Assembly (NCBI RefSeq): GCF_009653635.1
Contig: NZ_PPFD01000001.1
Location: forward strand, 1,410-65,409
Length of the DNA stretch: 64,000 nt
DNA from: Endozoicomonas sp. OPT23
Lineage (GTDB): Bacteria > Pseudomonadota > Gammaproteobacteria > Pseudomonadales > Endozoicomonadaceae
Direction: 5' to 3'
Below are positions 54,739-64,000 of the stretch, piece after piece. The translations under genes and the position numbers were made by a program. The first letter of the stretch is position 1; the number at the start of each line of letters is the position of its first letter. The notes under the pieces were generated by a model. It did not search any database. It was not told where the DNA came from and was given only the letters and a program-made list of their open reading frames with translations.

Positions 54739-54816
54739 ACAAAGTGTCTGGACAAACATTTGATTTGTCTGAACATCTTAACGAGTAAAGAATTTAAAAT
54801 TAAAGGTAAGTGAACT

Positions 54817-56649
54817 ATGTGTGGCATTGTTGGTGCAGTAGCACAAAGGGATGTGGCTCCTATTCTGCTGGAAGGCCTTCGTCGTCTGGAGTACCGCGGA
54901 TATGATTCCGCTGGTGTAGCGATTATTAACGACAGTGGTGAACTTCAGCGTGTACGTCGTACCGGTAAGGTTTCCGAGCTGGCTGATGCTATTGCAGAAA
55001 CTCCGGCGCCGGGCGGAACAGGTATTGCTCACACTCGCTGGGCAACTCACGGTGAACCTAACGAACGCAATGCACACCCTCACGTTTCCGGTGAAAACAT
55101 CGCCGTTGTGCATAACGGTATTATCGAAAACCATGAAGAACTGCGCGAAAGTCTGAAGGCTGAAGGTTATATCTTCGCTTCCGATACCGACACCGAAGTT
55201 ATTGCTCATCTGGTCAACCTTGAGCAGAAATCTGCAGCCACTCTGCTGGAAGCCGTCCAAAATACCGTGAAAAAGCTGGAAGGTGCTTACGGTATGGTAG
55301 TAGTGGACCGTACTGATACTGAGCGTCTGATCGTTGCTCGTTCCGGCAGCCCTCTGGTGATTGGTCTGGGTCTGGGTGAAAACTTCATCGCTTCTGACCA
55401 GCTGGCTCTGTTCCCGGTTACCCGTCGCTTTATGTATCTGGAAGAAGGTGATGTTGCGGAAATCACCCGTGACTCTGTTTATGTATACGACGTATCTGGC
55501 GAAGCCATTGAGCGTGAAGCCAAGGAAAGTGATGTAGAACACGACGCTGGTGATAAAGGTCAGTACCGTCACTACATGTTGAAGGAAATCCACGAACAGC
55601 CAGACGCTATTGCTAACACCCTGGAAGGTCGATTGGGTGAACATAAGCTGAATCTGGATGTGCTGGGTAAGGATGCTATCGAGATCCTTAAAAAGACCAA
55701 AGCCGTACAGATTGTTGCCTGTGGCACCAGTTACCACGCAGGTATGGTAGCTCGCTACTGGTTTGAAGAGCTGGCAAATATTCCCTGCCGTATCGAGATC
55801 GCTTCCGAGTTCCGCTACCGCAAGTTCTTCGTGCCGGAAGACTGCCTGTTTGTAACCATCTCCCAGTCTGGTGAAACGGCTGATACTCTGGCAGCTCTGA
55901 AGCTGGCGAAAGAGTTGGGCTACATGGCATCCCTGAGCATCTGTAACGTGCCAGGTTCTTCCATGGTTCGTGAATCAGACATTTCCCTGATGACTCGTGC
56001 TGGTGCCGAGATTGGTGTGGCTTCCACTAAAGCATTCACCACTCAGTTGACCACTCTGTTGATGCTGGCTACTGCGGTAGGCCGTTATTCAGGCATGAGT
56101 GAGCAGCAGGAATCAGATATTGTTAAGGCTCTGCGTGAACTGCCTCAAGTCATCAATAAGTCTCTGGAAATGAGCACTGATATCGAAGCCATGGCGGAAG
56201 ACTTTGCTGATAAGAACCACGCATTGTTCCTGGGTCGTGGCAGTCAGTACCCCATTGCTATGGAAGGTGCGCTGAAGCTGAAGGAAATCTCCTATATTCA
56301 CGCTGAAGCTTACGCCGCTGGCGAACTTAAGCACGGCCCTCTGGCTCTGATTGATAATGAAATGCCGGTTATCGTGGTTGCACCTAACAATGACTTGCTG
56401 GAAAAGCTGAAGTCCAATATGGAAGAAGTGCGTGCTCGTGGTGGTCAGCTCTATGTCTTTGCTGACAAGGAAGCACGACTGGTTGCAGGCGACGGTATCA
56501 GTGTATGGCCAGTAGAAGAGGTTGCAGAGATTGTTGCACCTATTCTTTACACCATTCCTCTGCAATTGCTGTCTTACTATGTAGCTATCATCAAAGGTAC
56601 AGATGTGGATCAGCCTAGAAACCTGGCGAAATCAGTCACTGTGGAATAA
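54817..56649 (+). CDS. glmS: Glutamine-fructose-6-phosphate aminotransferase (isomerizing)
   Basis: A 610-aa GlmS; E. coli GlmS is 609 aa. Cys2 (MCGIVGAV) is the glutaminase nucleophile, and two SIS domains follow ([34 protein letters not shown]). The C-terminus ends with the invariant [13 protein letters not shown]. That 3' end is the sequence TnsD of classic Tn7 recognises; the downstream site here holds no transposon. Confidence 0.96.
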   Translation: MCGIVGAVAQRDVAPILLEGLRRLEYRGYDSAGVAIINDSGELQRVRRTGKVSELADAIAETPAPGGTGIAHTRWATHGEPNERNAHPHVSGENIAVVHNGIIENHEELRESLKAEGYIFASDTDTEVIAHLVNLEQKSAATLLEAVQNTVKKLEGAYGMVVVDRTDTERLIVARSGSPLVIGLGLGENFIASDQLALFPVTRRFMYLEEGDVAEITRDSVYVYDVSGEAIEREAKESDVEHDAGDKGQYRHYMLKEIHEQPDAIANTLEGRLGEHKLNLDVLGKDAIEILKKTKAVQIVACGTSYHAGMVARYWFEELANIPCRIEIASEFRYRKFFVPEDCLFVTISQSGETADTLAALKLAKELGYMASLSICNVPGSSMVRESDISLMTRAGAEIGVASTKAFTTQLTTLLMLATAVGRYSGMSEQQESDIVKALRELPQVINKSLEMSTDIEAMAEDFADKNHALFLGRGSQYPIAMEGALKLKEISYIHAEAYAAGELKHGPLALIDNEMPVIVVAPNNDLLEKLKSNMEEVRARGGQLYVFADKEARLVAGDGISVWPVEEVAEIVAPILYTIPLQLLSYYVAIIKGTDVDQPRNLAKSVTVE

Positions 56650-56658
56650 TTGAGATAT

Positions 56659-56685
56659 CAGGGCTTAGTGATAAGCTGAGCCCTG
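56659..56685 (+). terminator. Hairpin after glmS
   Basis: CAGGGCT and AGCCCTG pair 9 bases after the glmS stop, with an alternative inner GCTTA/TAAGC stem. It occupies the place where Tn7 would insert (about 25 bases after the stop). Confidence 0.55.
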
Positions 56686-56759
56686 TGACAGGTGATGATG
56701 TATGGCTGGTCTCAGGCTATATGTCATCACCTTCAAAATAGCTCTTTTCGAAATCTTCG

Positions 56760-58040
56760 TTATTTAACTGCCCGCTTTCCTTGTTCATCCTTTGTTATTA
56801 CAAATGAATCAAACATAAGGCCATCGGCGTGGAATGCACGGTATCTGATCTCTTTTTCGCTGACATCAATCAACTGATATAACTGGTTATTCTGCTCTGT
56901 CACATCAGCCCACTCAGCTCCGGCGTCGTACATCTTTGGGCCACTGACGGAGACAGCGTAGACAGGTCCCTGACGATCAAAAAAACGCCCTCCTGTGCTC
57001 AGGTTATTGCCTCGAGCATAAGCATGGTCATGTCCCTGAAGCACCAGATCAACACTGTATTCTTCATAAATACTTTTAAACATCAGGTTGAGAGGAATGC
57101 TGGCTGTGCGACCTTCTTTGGCAGACGACATAGGATGATGTTGAAAAATGATGGTCCAGCGGTTTGGATTGTTCTTTAAGACTTTTTCTAGCCACAGTTT
57201 TTGCTGCATGGTTTTAACTATAGGGTCTTCAGACATAGACTGCGTATTCAGGGAAATAAAGCGTGTTCCCTGATAATCGATGTAATAAACACTGTTCTTC
57301 AGCTTACTGTTATCTGGTCCGTTACCGGGAAAGGTGAAGTGTGTATTCCACTGGGGAGATAAATCTCCATCTTCGTACTCGTGATTACCAGGTGTGGCAA
57401 TGGAAGGAATTGAACCATTGATCCAGCCGGCAGAGTAAAACCACTGCCCCCACTCCTGATCATCCAGAGCATCATTGACCAGATCGCCAACGTGCAAAAT
57501 AAAATCAGCCTTCGGCATGTCTGAATAAGCCTGACGAATAACCCGTGACCAGCGGGATTTCAAATCATTCTGGGCGTCGCCAAAATAGATAAAACTGAAG
57601 GGAGAGTTATCTGCTTTAGACGTTTTAAACTGTATCCATTCAGACCAGACCTGACCATCTCCTACTCGATAGACGTAGTTTGTTGCTGGCTCCAGCCCCT
57701 GAAACCGGACACTGTGATGGTAGGAAGTGTAATGCTGGGTTTTCAGGCTGGAAGTAATGCCTTTGATGGTCTTGCTGTCTTGCTCGATATAGGGAGAGCC
57801 GCTGGATTTTGCGATCTGTGCCAGAGCTGTTTCTGTATTGTTATCTGTACGCCAGTTAACCGACCTTTCTGTTGCAGGGTCACCGCTTAGAGTGAGTATG
57901 ATGCGGTCGGGAACCGGCGTGGGCTGGTAGGTTTTGATCTCTATCTGTGTCAACTCTTCCTGTTCAAAATGGGCTGACGCATTGCTTGTGAGTAAAGCCG
58001 CAGAACATACCAGTAATACAGAAAAAGTTTTGTGAAGCAT
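56760..58040 (-). CDS. Purple acid phosphatase-like metallophosphoesterase, secreted
   Basis: A 426-aa protein with a signal peptide ending near ASA (residue 23). A fibronectin-III-like purple-acid-phosphatase N-terminal domain (PDRIILTLSGDPATERSVNWRT) comes next. The metallophosphatase motifs are FGDAQND, HVGDLVND, PGNHEYE, FQHHPM and GHDHAYAR. It is probably a periplasmic or secreted phosphomonoesterase. It converges on glmS and lies alone. Confidence 0.9.
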   Translation of the reverse strand: MLHKTFSVLLVCSAALLTSNASAHFEQEELTQIEIKTYQPTPVPDRIILTLSGDPATERSVNWRTDNNTETALAQIAKSSGSPYIEQDSKTIKGITSSLKTQHYTSYHHSVRFQGLEPATNYVYRVGDGQVWSEWIQFKTSKADNSPFSFIYFGDAQNDLKSRWSRVIRQAYSDMPKADFILHVGDLVNDALDDQEWGQWFYSAGWINGSIPSIATPGNHEYEDGDLSPQWNTHFTFPGNGPDNSKLKNSVYYIDYQGTRFISLNTQSMSEDPIVKTMQQKLWLEKVLKNNPNRWTIIFQHHPMSSAKEGRTASIPLNLMFKSIYEEYSVDLVLQGHDHAYARGNNLSTGGRFFDRQGPVYAVSVSGPKMYDAGAEWADVTEQNNQLYQLIDVSEKEIRYRAFHADGLMFDSFVITKDEQGKRAVK

Positions 58041-58358
58041 AATTCTCCCTGGCGGCTTGGCGCCTGTATCTTCCCGGTTTTTGATTGCACACTTGATTTC
58101 GCCAGTTTATGAGGTAATTAAGGCGTTAGTGTGTCAGGAAGCTTTCAAGTCAGTGACAGTGTGATTCTGATGTATTGTTTTTGATCGACTGTAATGCAGG
58201 GAATGTGACAGGAATGTTTTATATCCAGGGATGGATGGTATGCAGGAAATGCAGGAGCAATTTCCTGTGATATTCAGGGATGGATGGTATGCAGGAAATG
58301 CAGGAGCAATTTCCTGCGAAAGCCTGCAATGTGCAAAACCTGAGCATTTAGAAAGAAA
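58041..58358. other. Intergenic region with a tandem duplication
   Basis: No gene is visible. The left part should hold the phosphatase promoter; the right part carries the tandem repeat at 58226-58316. Confidence 0.6.
58226..58316. repeat. Two tandem 42-bp copies, 49-bp period
   Basis: The 42-bp unit at 58226-58267 is repeated exactly at 58275-58316. Each unit contains the inverted pair CAGGAAAT / ATTTCCTG, so each can form a hairpin. It follows the stop of the 1048-aa gene (58359, minus strand) and may act as a double terminator. Confidence 0.8.
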
Positions 58359-61300
58359 TCACCAGATCATTGCTTTTGGGGATCGCCCTATTAGTTCATT
58401 TTTCATGTAATCGGGGATGATGAATGTATTGTTGGTAAGAGTACTCCAGTTGTTGCTCCAGGCTGACTCGCTAAAAAGCAGTGACAGGTCGGCTTCTATT
58501 TCTTCTTTAGATATACTCTCGCCTTCTATCAGAGAGGCCAGTTCACCAGCAGCAACAGCACGACTTGTTCTGGCCGCTTCTGATAAAAGCTTCAGTTTTT
58601 CCATTAGCCCTTTCATTGTTTCAGGATGTTTGATTTCTGGTTTTTTCTCTGCCCATTCATAGGCAGCATCCAAACTTGAGCCGTTTGTCAGGTCTACTTC
58701 AGGGCCACAAGTTGATAACCAGATTTCTTCAGTTGGAAACAGGTAGTCAATATCAGCCTCTGTGCAACCTTCTTCACCCAGTAGATGTTCCATGGCAAGA
58801 GGGAACTGATCATCTTTTGTATCCAGTGGCTTCATTGCGCAGAATTGTTCAAAGGCTGTTTTTTTCTGAAGCTTTTGTTGAGGCAGCTCTTTACTTTCAT
58901 AAAGGCTTACTGCCGCTTCTTTATTTCGCATGGCGTTGATAGCCTTGTACGCACTACTTCGGTTTGCTCTCTCACTTGCAGGTATCAATGGCAGTAAATC
59001 TACGATAAATCGACGCACCTCTGCTGAAGTTCTGGGTTTGTTTGTTTCTACTCTCAGCTGAAGTGCTGAAATTTCAGCTGGCACATGTAACAGGTAGCCA
59101 CCATTCCATATAACCGGCCATAGTTTCGGCCCTGGTGAGGCATTCAAGGCTTCAGCAATTTTTTGCTCTGACACTTGTGGCGTTATATTACTGGAGAGCC
59201 ATTTTGCAGATTTTTCTATGGAGTCCCAGCACTCTTCAGGCAGGTTTTTGAGTTTTTCATAAATGCCTGTGACGGTTCCAAATTTATGGTCTGCAGAGAG
59301 GCATTTGTGACTTTTTTCAAGCTCTTCTGCAAACTTCTGATCATTCATGCATTCTGGAGAGTGAATATGAATGGTGCGATCATCAAAATCTGCTCTGGCT
59401 TCTGTTGTTGGGGTTCCGTCAGGGTGAAGTAATGGATACATCTGCTGGTTTTGAGGGTCAAGAATAACGAAGCGGCCTGATGACTTCATTCGAAGCATAT
59501 AGAGATAATGACCGCCACCGCCAGGAGTCTGTTTATGAATAATATAGCGGTCGCAATCAAGAGCTTTTAACGCAGACCGTTTTTGATCCGCCCCCTTATT
59601 AGTCTGTCCGGTAAAAGCAGCCTTGAAAAAGCCTTCAACGTCATTTTGGAATTGAGCTTTGTAAACAGGGTCACCAAGATCATCCGTTAGGTACCAGCCA
59701 ACAACAGGTGAGGTCTCTGAATTGTTATAGGGAATATCAATCTGAGCATTAACCGAAATAACGGGTTGATATTTTCCTGTGCGGAAAAAGCATTCCAGTG
59801 AATTTGCAAAACTCTGGCAGTTAGAATTGCCATCCAGCTGATGCTCATAAAGTGTTTCAATCATGTCGTTAAAGACTTCAAGTTCTTTATGCTCTTCTTG
59901 CGTGACTAAAACTGGACGTATTAGAAAAGCATGATTAAGAGTGGTTATATGTGTTTGCCAATAAGCTGATGAACATTGCTTTTTGATTTCTGCAGTCGCA
60001 GCCTCTCTGGTTAATTGGCCATATCTGAATTTGAGTATTATTTCTGTTGCTTTCTGCTGTTGGGAAAACTCTGTGTCATTTTGGAATTCTTTTAAATGAT
60101 CAAGCTCTTTGAGTTTCTCTGCAAGTGCTTCTTCAAACGTAGCTTCATCCTGTCCATGGGCGTTAAAGGCTGGAGACATGGCTCTATCAGGTTCCCCTGC
60201 TGAAACTGCTGTAGTTTCCAACCGTTGTTTTAAATCAGTCAGATCAGGCGTTGGCTGATCTCGTACTTGTAGACTCATTAAAACACTGCTTTCTGATTGA
60301 GTTTTAGCCATGTAGTCTAAAAATATTTCATATTCCTCTTCATCTTTAGGCGCTAGCAATTTCATTGCTTTAACTATTTCAAAGCCCATCTTGAAATAGG
60401 TGTAACTATTGGGGTCTCTTTTAAGTGCTCGGATTGCTGAAGAATCCATCATCGGGTTGGAAATGATGTGCTGAAACCCTTCTCTGCCAATACCAAAGTC
60501 TTTTTGTAAGTTGCTCAGTACTGCCTCATAAGCTTTCATTTGACCAGCCAGATTTTTATGACCGATGTCACTGACATTATAATTTCGTGTATAAGCCATA
60601 ACAGTGGCCAGAGGCAATTTTGATAAATCGGCTAATCTATAGTGGACGCGTGTTGGCCGTTGCGATGAAGGCTCTTCTACAGGGATCTTCTTTTTTAGAC
60701 GATTGGCAACAATTTTTTTGGTATGGGCATGTGGTTTTTTAAGTGCTTCTGGAAAATACTCTTTTCTCTGTAATACCGATGCCGGCAAATTATGCTGGAG
60801 TTCATTAATAGTCTTATTCAATACTGACATTGCTGAATCACTGATATTATCAAACTCTTCTTTCAGATTTTCCACAGAAGTATCAAACTTCACTGAGCAA
60901 TGATTCAGCCACATATTTCTAATATCTGCAGCTTCACTGTCAAGAAACTCATGCAGGTGTTGCTCCCAGTCTGGGTCTCGCTTATGAGTAATTCGACAGA
61001 ACTCATTGATAAGCGCTTCAGTCTTTTTCTTGATGAGTGCTTCACTTTCTTTTTTCTTAGATGGGTTTGGGTCATAATCCATAACCGCTTTCATCAGTTC
61101 GACTTCAGTATCCTGTAGCTCACTGATTGAACTGGATGAAATGGATTTAGACAGTTGCTGCCAAGACTCCATAGTCATGTTGGGCTGGACAACATCTGCA
61201 CTTCTGCTTTTTACCTCTTTAAGAAATGGGTATTCCTCAGTAAGGCTGCTGTTATCCCAGTGGTTCACTCTTTCTAATGCTGGCTTGCTGAGCAGTTCAT

Positions 61301-61505
61301 TTTCTCTTGTTATATAATGCTCTACGGTTCTACAAAAAGCAGAGTGCTTGCTTTCAGTTGGGCCAAAAAGGTACCCCCGCTTTTCAACCGATAACTTTCC
61401 CTCTTCATAAATGGGGTAATCATCGGCAACGTTTTCACCTTTACCCTTTAGATCATCATAAAAATCCCTGAACGACCTTGAACTGTATGGCTCTACCCCT
61501 TGCAT
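58359..61505 (-). CDS. Large effector-like protein with papain-fold-toxin-like core
   Basis: A 1048-aa protein without signal peptide or membrane segment. A central block (about residues 560-700) has NSNCQSFANSLECFF, then GGGGHYLYMLR, then RFVILDPQNQQMYPL. The Cys, His and Asp in this order and the DPQNQ ending resemble papain-fold (Tox-PL type) deamidase or protease toxins. The rest is helical and charged, with low-similarity repeats. I infer a cytosolic or host-delivered effector; no delivery signal is provable. It is monocistronic, starts at ATG 61505, and a tandem-hairpin repeat follows it. Confidence 0.75.
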   Translation of the reverse strand: MQGVEPYSSRSFRDFYDDLKGKGENVADDYPIYEEGKLSVEKRGYLFGPTESKHSAFCRTVEHYITRENELLSKPALERVNHWDNSSLTEEYPFLKEVKSRSADVVQPNMTMESWQQLSKSISSSSISELQDTEVELMKAVMDYDPNPSKKKESEALIKKKTEALINEFCRITHKRDPDWEQHLHEFLDSEAADIRNMWLNHCSVKFDTSVENLKEEFDNISDSAMSVLNKTINELQHNLPASVLQRKEYFPEALKKPHAHTKKIVANRLKKKIPVEEPSSQRPTRVHYRLADLSKLPLATVMAYTRNYNVSDIGHKNLAGQMKAYEAVLSNLQKDFGIGREGFQHIISNPMMDSSAIRALKRDPNSYTYFKMGFEIVKAMKLLAPKDEEEYEIFLDYMAKTQSESSVLMSLQVRDQPTPDLTDLKQRLETTAVSAGEPDRAMSPAFNAHGQDEATFEEALAEKLKELDHLKEFQNDTEFSQQQKATEIILKFRYGQLTREAATAEIKKQCSSAYWQTHITTLNHAFLIRPVLVTQEEHKELEVFNDMIETLYEHQLDGNSNCQSFANSLECFFRTGKYQPVISVNAQIDIPYNNSETSPVVGWYLTDDLGDPVYKAQFQNDVEGFFKAAFTGQTNKGADQKRSALKALDCDRYIIHKQTPGGGGHYLYMLRMKSSGRFVILDPQNQQMYPLLHPDGTPTTEARADFDDRTIHIHSPECMNDQKFAEELEKSHKCLSADHKFGTVTGIYEKLKNLPEECWDSIEKSAKWLSSNITPQVSEQKIAEALNASPGPKLWPVIWNGGYLLHVPAEISALQLRVETNKPRTSAEVRRFIVDLLPLIPASERANRSSAYKAINAMRNKEAAVSLYESKELPQQKLQKKTAFEQFCAMKPLDTKDDQFPLAMEHLLGEEGCTEADIDYLFPTEEIWLSTCGPEVDLTNGSSLDAAYEWAEKKPEIKHPETMKGLMEKLKLLSEAARTSRAVAAGELASLIEGESISKEEIEADLSLLFSESAWSNNWSTLTNNTFIIPDYMKNELIGRSPKAMIW

Positions 61506-61742
61506 ATTGAATTACCTTTTCAGCTATTCATGTAGATAACTCAAAGGCTAGTAGATACCTTTAAGGCCAAAATATTGACACAGCCTCAAGTAACTCAGCC
61601 GTAATTGTCCAACACTGTCTTTTTATCGTGTGTGAATATGGTGGGAATATGTAAATTGAGAGGATTATTGCCCTGACTCAGTGAATCTTGCTGATGAGTT
61701 GGGGTAAATTACGGGTTAACTATCAGGGGGACTTCCAAACCA

Positions 61743-62174
61743 ATGCAGCAACGAATTCACACCAAAAACCGATTAACCAGCATTTTTATGATCTTGCTGG
61801 TGGTTTTTTCTGTGCTTCAGGTGTGTGCGATGCCTATTCGTTCTGCGCTCCAGACAAGTCTGAATAACCAGAATTCCATACATCATACAGTTGCTAACGA
61901 CATTGGAATGGCTGAAATGCTGTCTCATGATTGCTGCCTGGCCGATGAACAGGCAGAAATGAGTGCAGCCTGCCAGGACTGTCATATCAGTGAAAAGGTT
62001 CTGAAGGTTTCATCGCCTGACAGCGTTAAGCCATCCTTTGCTCTTCTCTATCTGGTGTTTCAGGAGCTGCTGACAGTCAGTCATGATGTCCGTTTCTGGC
62101 AGATATTTATTGAGCCGGATATTCTTGTTTCCCTTCCCGCAATTTATCTGAAGAAAGTTTCTTTTCTGGAATAG
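61743..62174 (+). CDS. Small exported Cys/His protein upstream of a DUF411 gene
   Basis: A 143-aa protein with an N-terminal hydrophobic segment (residues 11-29) and then HDCCLADEQ and CQDCHISE, a plausible metal site. A second hydrophobic stretch lies near residues 95-110. It is similar in layout to small proteins encoded beside copper-resistance genes. It lies 64 bases upstream of the DUF411 gene on the same strand. Specific family not recognised. Confidence 0.65.
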   Translation: MQQRIHTKNRLTSIFMILLVVFSVLQVCAMPIRSALQTSLNNQNSIHHTVANDIGMAEMLSHDCCLADEQAEMSAACQDCHISEKVLKVSSPDSVKPSFALLYLVFQELLTVSHDVRFWQIFIEPDILVSLPAIYLKKVSFLE

Positions 62175-62238
62175 TTCTCGATCATTACTTGATGGATTCA
62201 ATGCAGTCTCCGGACTGTTGATGTAATGATTTAAGAGA

Positions 62239-62697
62239 GTGAACACTATGAAATTTATGAAAGCACTGGTTCTGGGCGCAGCCTTTACACTGAGCAGCTT
62301 TAACGCAGTAGCAGAAGAAGTCCTACCGGAAGTGACAGTCTACAAATCTCCCTCCTGTGGTTGCTGTACTGCCTGGGTTAAGCATATGGAGGAGAATGGC
62401 TTTAAGGTCACCAGCCATAATGTTCAGGATGTTACCCGATACAAAAATGCGGCAGGTGTCCCTGGTAATGCCCGTTCCTGTCATACGGCATTTGTCGGAG
62501 ATTATGCAGTAGAAGGTCATGTTCCGGCAGAGGATGTTTTGAAGTTGCTTGAAGACAGGCCTGCAGATGTAAAAGGTCTGGCAGTTCCGGGTATGCCAAT
62601 GGGTTCTCCGGGAATGGACTTCGGCCCTCAGAAGGATGAATACAAAGTCATCAGTTTTACCAAAGACGGTAAAACCAGTGTCTATGCTCAGCACTGA
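62239..62697 (+). CDS. DUF411 metal-binding periplasmic protein
   Basis: A 152-aa DUF411 protein; the coding sequence may start at ATG 62239 or at the in-frame ATG 62248. A signal peptide ends near AVAEE (residue 27). The signature VYKSPSCGCCTAWVKHM holds the metal-binding cysteines, with SCHTAFVGDYAVEGHVP and MPMGSPGMD after it. DUF411 proteins accompany copper-resistance genes and are thought to bind copper in the periplasm. A 17-bp-stem terminator follows. Confidence 0.88.
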   Translation: MNTMKFMKALVLGAAFTLSSFNAVAEEVLPEVTVYKSPSCGCCTAWVKHMEENGFKVTSHNVQDVTRYKNAAGVPGNARSCHTAFVGDYAVEGHVPAEDVLKLLEDRPADVKGLAVPGMPMGSPGMDFGPQKDEYKVISFTKDGKTSVYAQH

Positions 62698-62706
62698 CCA
62701 CCTATG

Positions 62707-62745
62707 AATTCAACCATGGCTTGTCTGGCAAGCCATGGTTGAATT
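62707..62745. terminator. Bidirectional terminator with a perfect 17-bp stem
   Basis: The 17 bases at 62707-62723 are the exact reverse complement of 62729-62745, with a 5-nt loop. It separates the DUF411 gene from the convergent thioredoxin-like gene. Confidence 0.85.
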
Positions 62746-62758
62746 GAGTTTCAGGCTC

Positions 62759-63685
62759 CTAGCGTGGAATGTTGTTATGCAGCTCTTTCAAGTAGTAATC
62801 CCAGCCAGCCGAGTCTTCACCGTCATCTATTGCGATCAGCTGTCCTTTTCGATCAAAAATGGCCTGAAAAGGCACATACCTCATATTCACATCGTATCTG
62901 GCCCTGACATCACGAAAGTGCGTGTCGAAACGATCTATTTCAATGCGGGTAATAGCGACGTCTGTTCTTGCATTTAGAAGACGTTTGTCTCTTTTAGCCA
63001 TGTTCTGACAAGGTTCGCAAGTCGGATCAGAAATAAAGATCACATTGATATAACCGGGTTTAAGCATTTCCTCGAAGGTATAAGGAGCATTAGGGAACTT
63101 ATGGACGGTGACAGGGACCGCAGGCAGACCTGTCACACCTTCGTCATCTGCAACAGGCCACCTTTGGTAAACCATAAAACAGATAATTAACGCCAGAAAA
63201 GCTGTGATAACTGTTTTTACTGAAGAGTGACCGGTAACAACAGGTTCTTCCTTTTCTTGCCTGTAATCGACAGACTGTTCTTTTTGAGCCTGATACTTGG
63301 ACATATAGATACCACAGCTTTCACAGACATCGTTGAACTCTGAATGAGGCTGTTTGTGTCGGCATTTTGGGCAAACCTGGGTGCTCTCTTTTTGCATCTC
63401 AAGAGGTTTGGTCGAGACAGGTTCAGCTGCAATAAGGTCAGGAGGGCCGGAAGATACTTTGTTTGCCTTCATGCCGCAGTTACTCAGCATCTGGATATAG
63501 GTATCAGCCTGCTCACTGGAAAGGTTCTTCTTAAGGGTAACTTGCCTGCCTGCTGAATCGCAGAGAGTAAAAATCTTGTCGAGAGTTTTTGAGGGTAAAC
63601 TGAAGGCTTCGCCAAGAGCATTACGGGATTGGCTGATGGTCCAATCAGTTTCAAGATGGCCTTGAAATACTACCTTGTACTTCAC
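62759..63685 (-). CDS. Membrane-anchored thioredoxin-like protein with zinc ribbon
   Basis: A 308-aa protein with four parts. The N-terminal 80 residues form a small domain of unknown type. A zinc ribbon follows (CPKCRHKQ...CESCGIYM, about residues 103-126). Then comes one membrane helix (about 157-175). The periplasmic thioredoxin-fold domain has CEPCQNM (near 223) and a cis-Pro-like VPFQAIF. It probably reduces or senses disulfides in the periplasm. The gene next to it encodes a cysteine-based DUF411 metal protein, so a link to metal stress is conceivable. Confidence 0.75.
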   Translation of the reverse strand: MKYKVVFQGHLETDWTISQSRNALGEAFSLPSKTLDKIFTLCDSAGRQVTLKKNLSSEQADTYIQMLSNCGMKANKVSSGPPDLIAAEPVSTKPLEMQKESTQVCPKCRHKQPHSEFNDVCESCGIYMSKYQAQKEQSVDYRQEKEEPVVTGHSSVKTVITAFLALIICFMVYQRWPVADDEGVTGLPAVPVTVHKFPNAPYTFEEMLKPGYINVIFISDPTCEPCQNMAKRDKRLLNARTDVAITRIEIDRFDTHFRDVRARYDVNMRYVPFQAIFDRKGQLIAIDDGEDSAGWDYYLKELHNNIPR

Positions 63686-63783
63686 AATAAACGTCCATTT
63701 TTTGTTCTATCGACGAAATATACACTCATTGTCGTTAAATTTCAGGTCAGAAATTATCTGACCTGAAAGGCTTGCTCTGGCAT

Positions 63784-64000
63784 TTAATCACCCAGAGTCA
63801 GTGAGTCCAGAATGCCCATACCGCTGTGAATACCACCTTCATTTTCACTAGCTGGTTTACTGCGGATCAAATAACCTGCATAGCCATCAAAATCAGTGGC
63901 AGGCTTGCCTTGATAGTAAGCGGTAAATAGTCCTATCTCGCTGACCAGATTATTCACCTGACTCATCTGGCCATCTCGAACAGCAAGAGTTGGCTTTTCA
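63784..64000 (-). CDS. Unidentified protein, C-terminal part (5' end beyond window)
   Basis: The frame runs open from the stop at 63784 through the window edge. An internal ATG at 63966 is probably not the start, because the upstream codons (EKPTLAVRDGQ) continue the protein. At least 71 residues are visible, including YYQGKPATDFDGYAGYLIRS. No motif is recognised. Confidence 0.55.
   Translation of the reverse strand, partial: EKPTLAVRDGQMSQVNNLVSEIGLFTAYYQGKPATDFDGYAGYLIRSKPASENEGGIHSGMGILDSLTLGD

Noticed and set aside
54704-54816. glmS ribozyme/riboswitch before glmS
   Set aside because: The spacer is only 113 bases with simple hairpins and lacks the conserved ribozyme core, which is found mainly in Firmicutes.

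Overview
The window reads as a chromosomal segment of a marine gammaproteobacterium. Housekeeping genes (glmU-glmS, the deoCABD nucleoside operon, pyrF, yjjI-yjjW, preT-preA, truC) are gammaproteobacterial in type. Large effector-like proteins beside them would fit an animal-associated Oceanospirillales member such as Endozoicomonas; that placement is an inference from gene content, not from a phylogenetic marker. The window opens with the 3' end of a 5S rRNA gene and its terminator.

The dominant feature is a complete Tn7-like transposon at 2342-27219 (about 24.9 kb). Its ends are inverted, starting TGTG and closing with CACA, and they carry several copies of a TnsB-type motif. A perfect 5-bp target duplication (TTAAT) flanks it. 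It sits directly after the stop codon of a yhiN-type flavoprotein gene, in what was an 8-nt gap between convergent yhiN and yjjW. The tnsABCD genes lie next to yhiN, and a second, shorter TniQ-like gene lies at the far end. The cargo is a complete class 1 DISARM anti-phage locus on the minus strand (drmD-drmMI-drmA-drmB-drmC). Beside it is a second module: a GHKL (Hsp90/MutL/MORC-type) ATPase with a C-terminal PD-(D/E)XK-like nuclease motif, convergent with a C5-cytosine DNA methyltransferase. The tns genes and the second tniQ look clearly more AT-rich than the cargo, so the element seems mosaic.

The flanks hold ordinary chromosome. At 27232-29639 is the yjjW-yjjI glycyl-radical pair with a near-consensus FNR box upstream. 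At 30024-36807 are a YjiK-like beta-propeller protein, TruC, a Fic protein, a cytochrome b561, a beta carbonic anhydrase, PyrF and a small glycine-zipper protein. At 36982-40485 are two LysR regulators and a Bcr/CflA-type exporter. A candidate structured small RNA (about 40556-40731) precedes the deoC-deoA-deoB-deoD operon (40947-45555). After it come a 5'-nucleotidase lipoprotein and PreT-PreA, so nucleoside salvage and pyrimidine breakdown are clustered. The segment from 50210 to 63685 holds an OprD-type porin, a TrmB-type regulator, glmU-glmS, a purple acid phosphatase, a 1048-residue protein with a papain-fold-toxin-like Cys/His/Asp core, a DUF411 copper-type protein and a membrane-anchored thioredoxin-like protein. 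The last bases hold the 3' part of an unidentified gene.

Three intergenic copies of a roughly 91-bp double-hairpin repeat, all different in sequence but conserved in fold, are dispersed at 31366, 39346 and 47456. The glmS 3' end, the classical Tn7 target, is conserved here but unoccupied.
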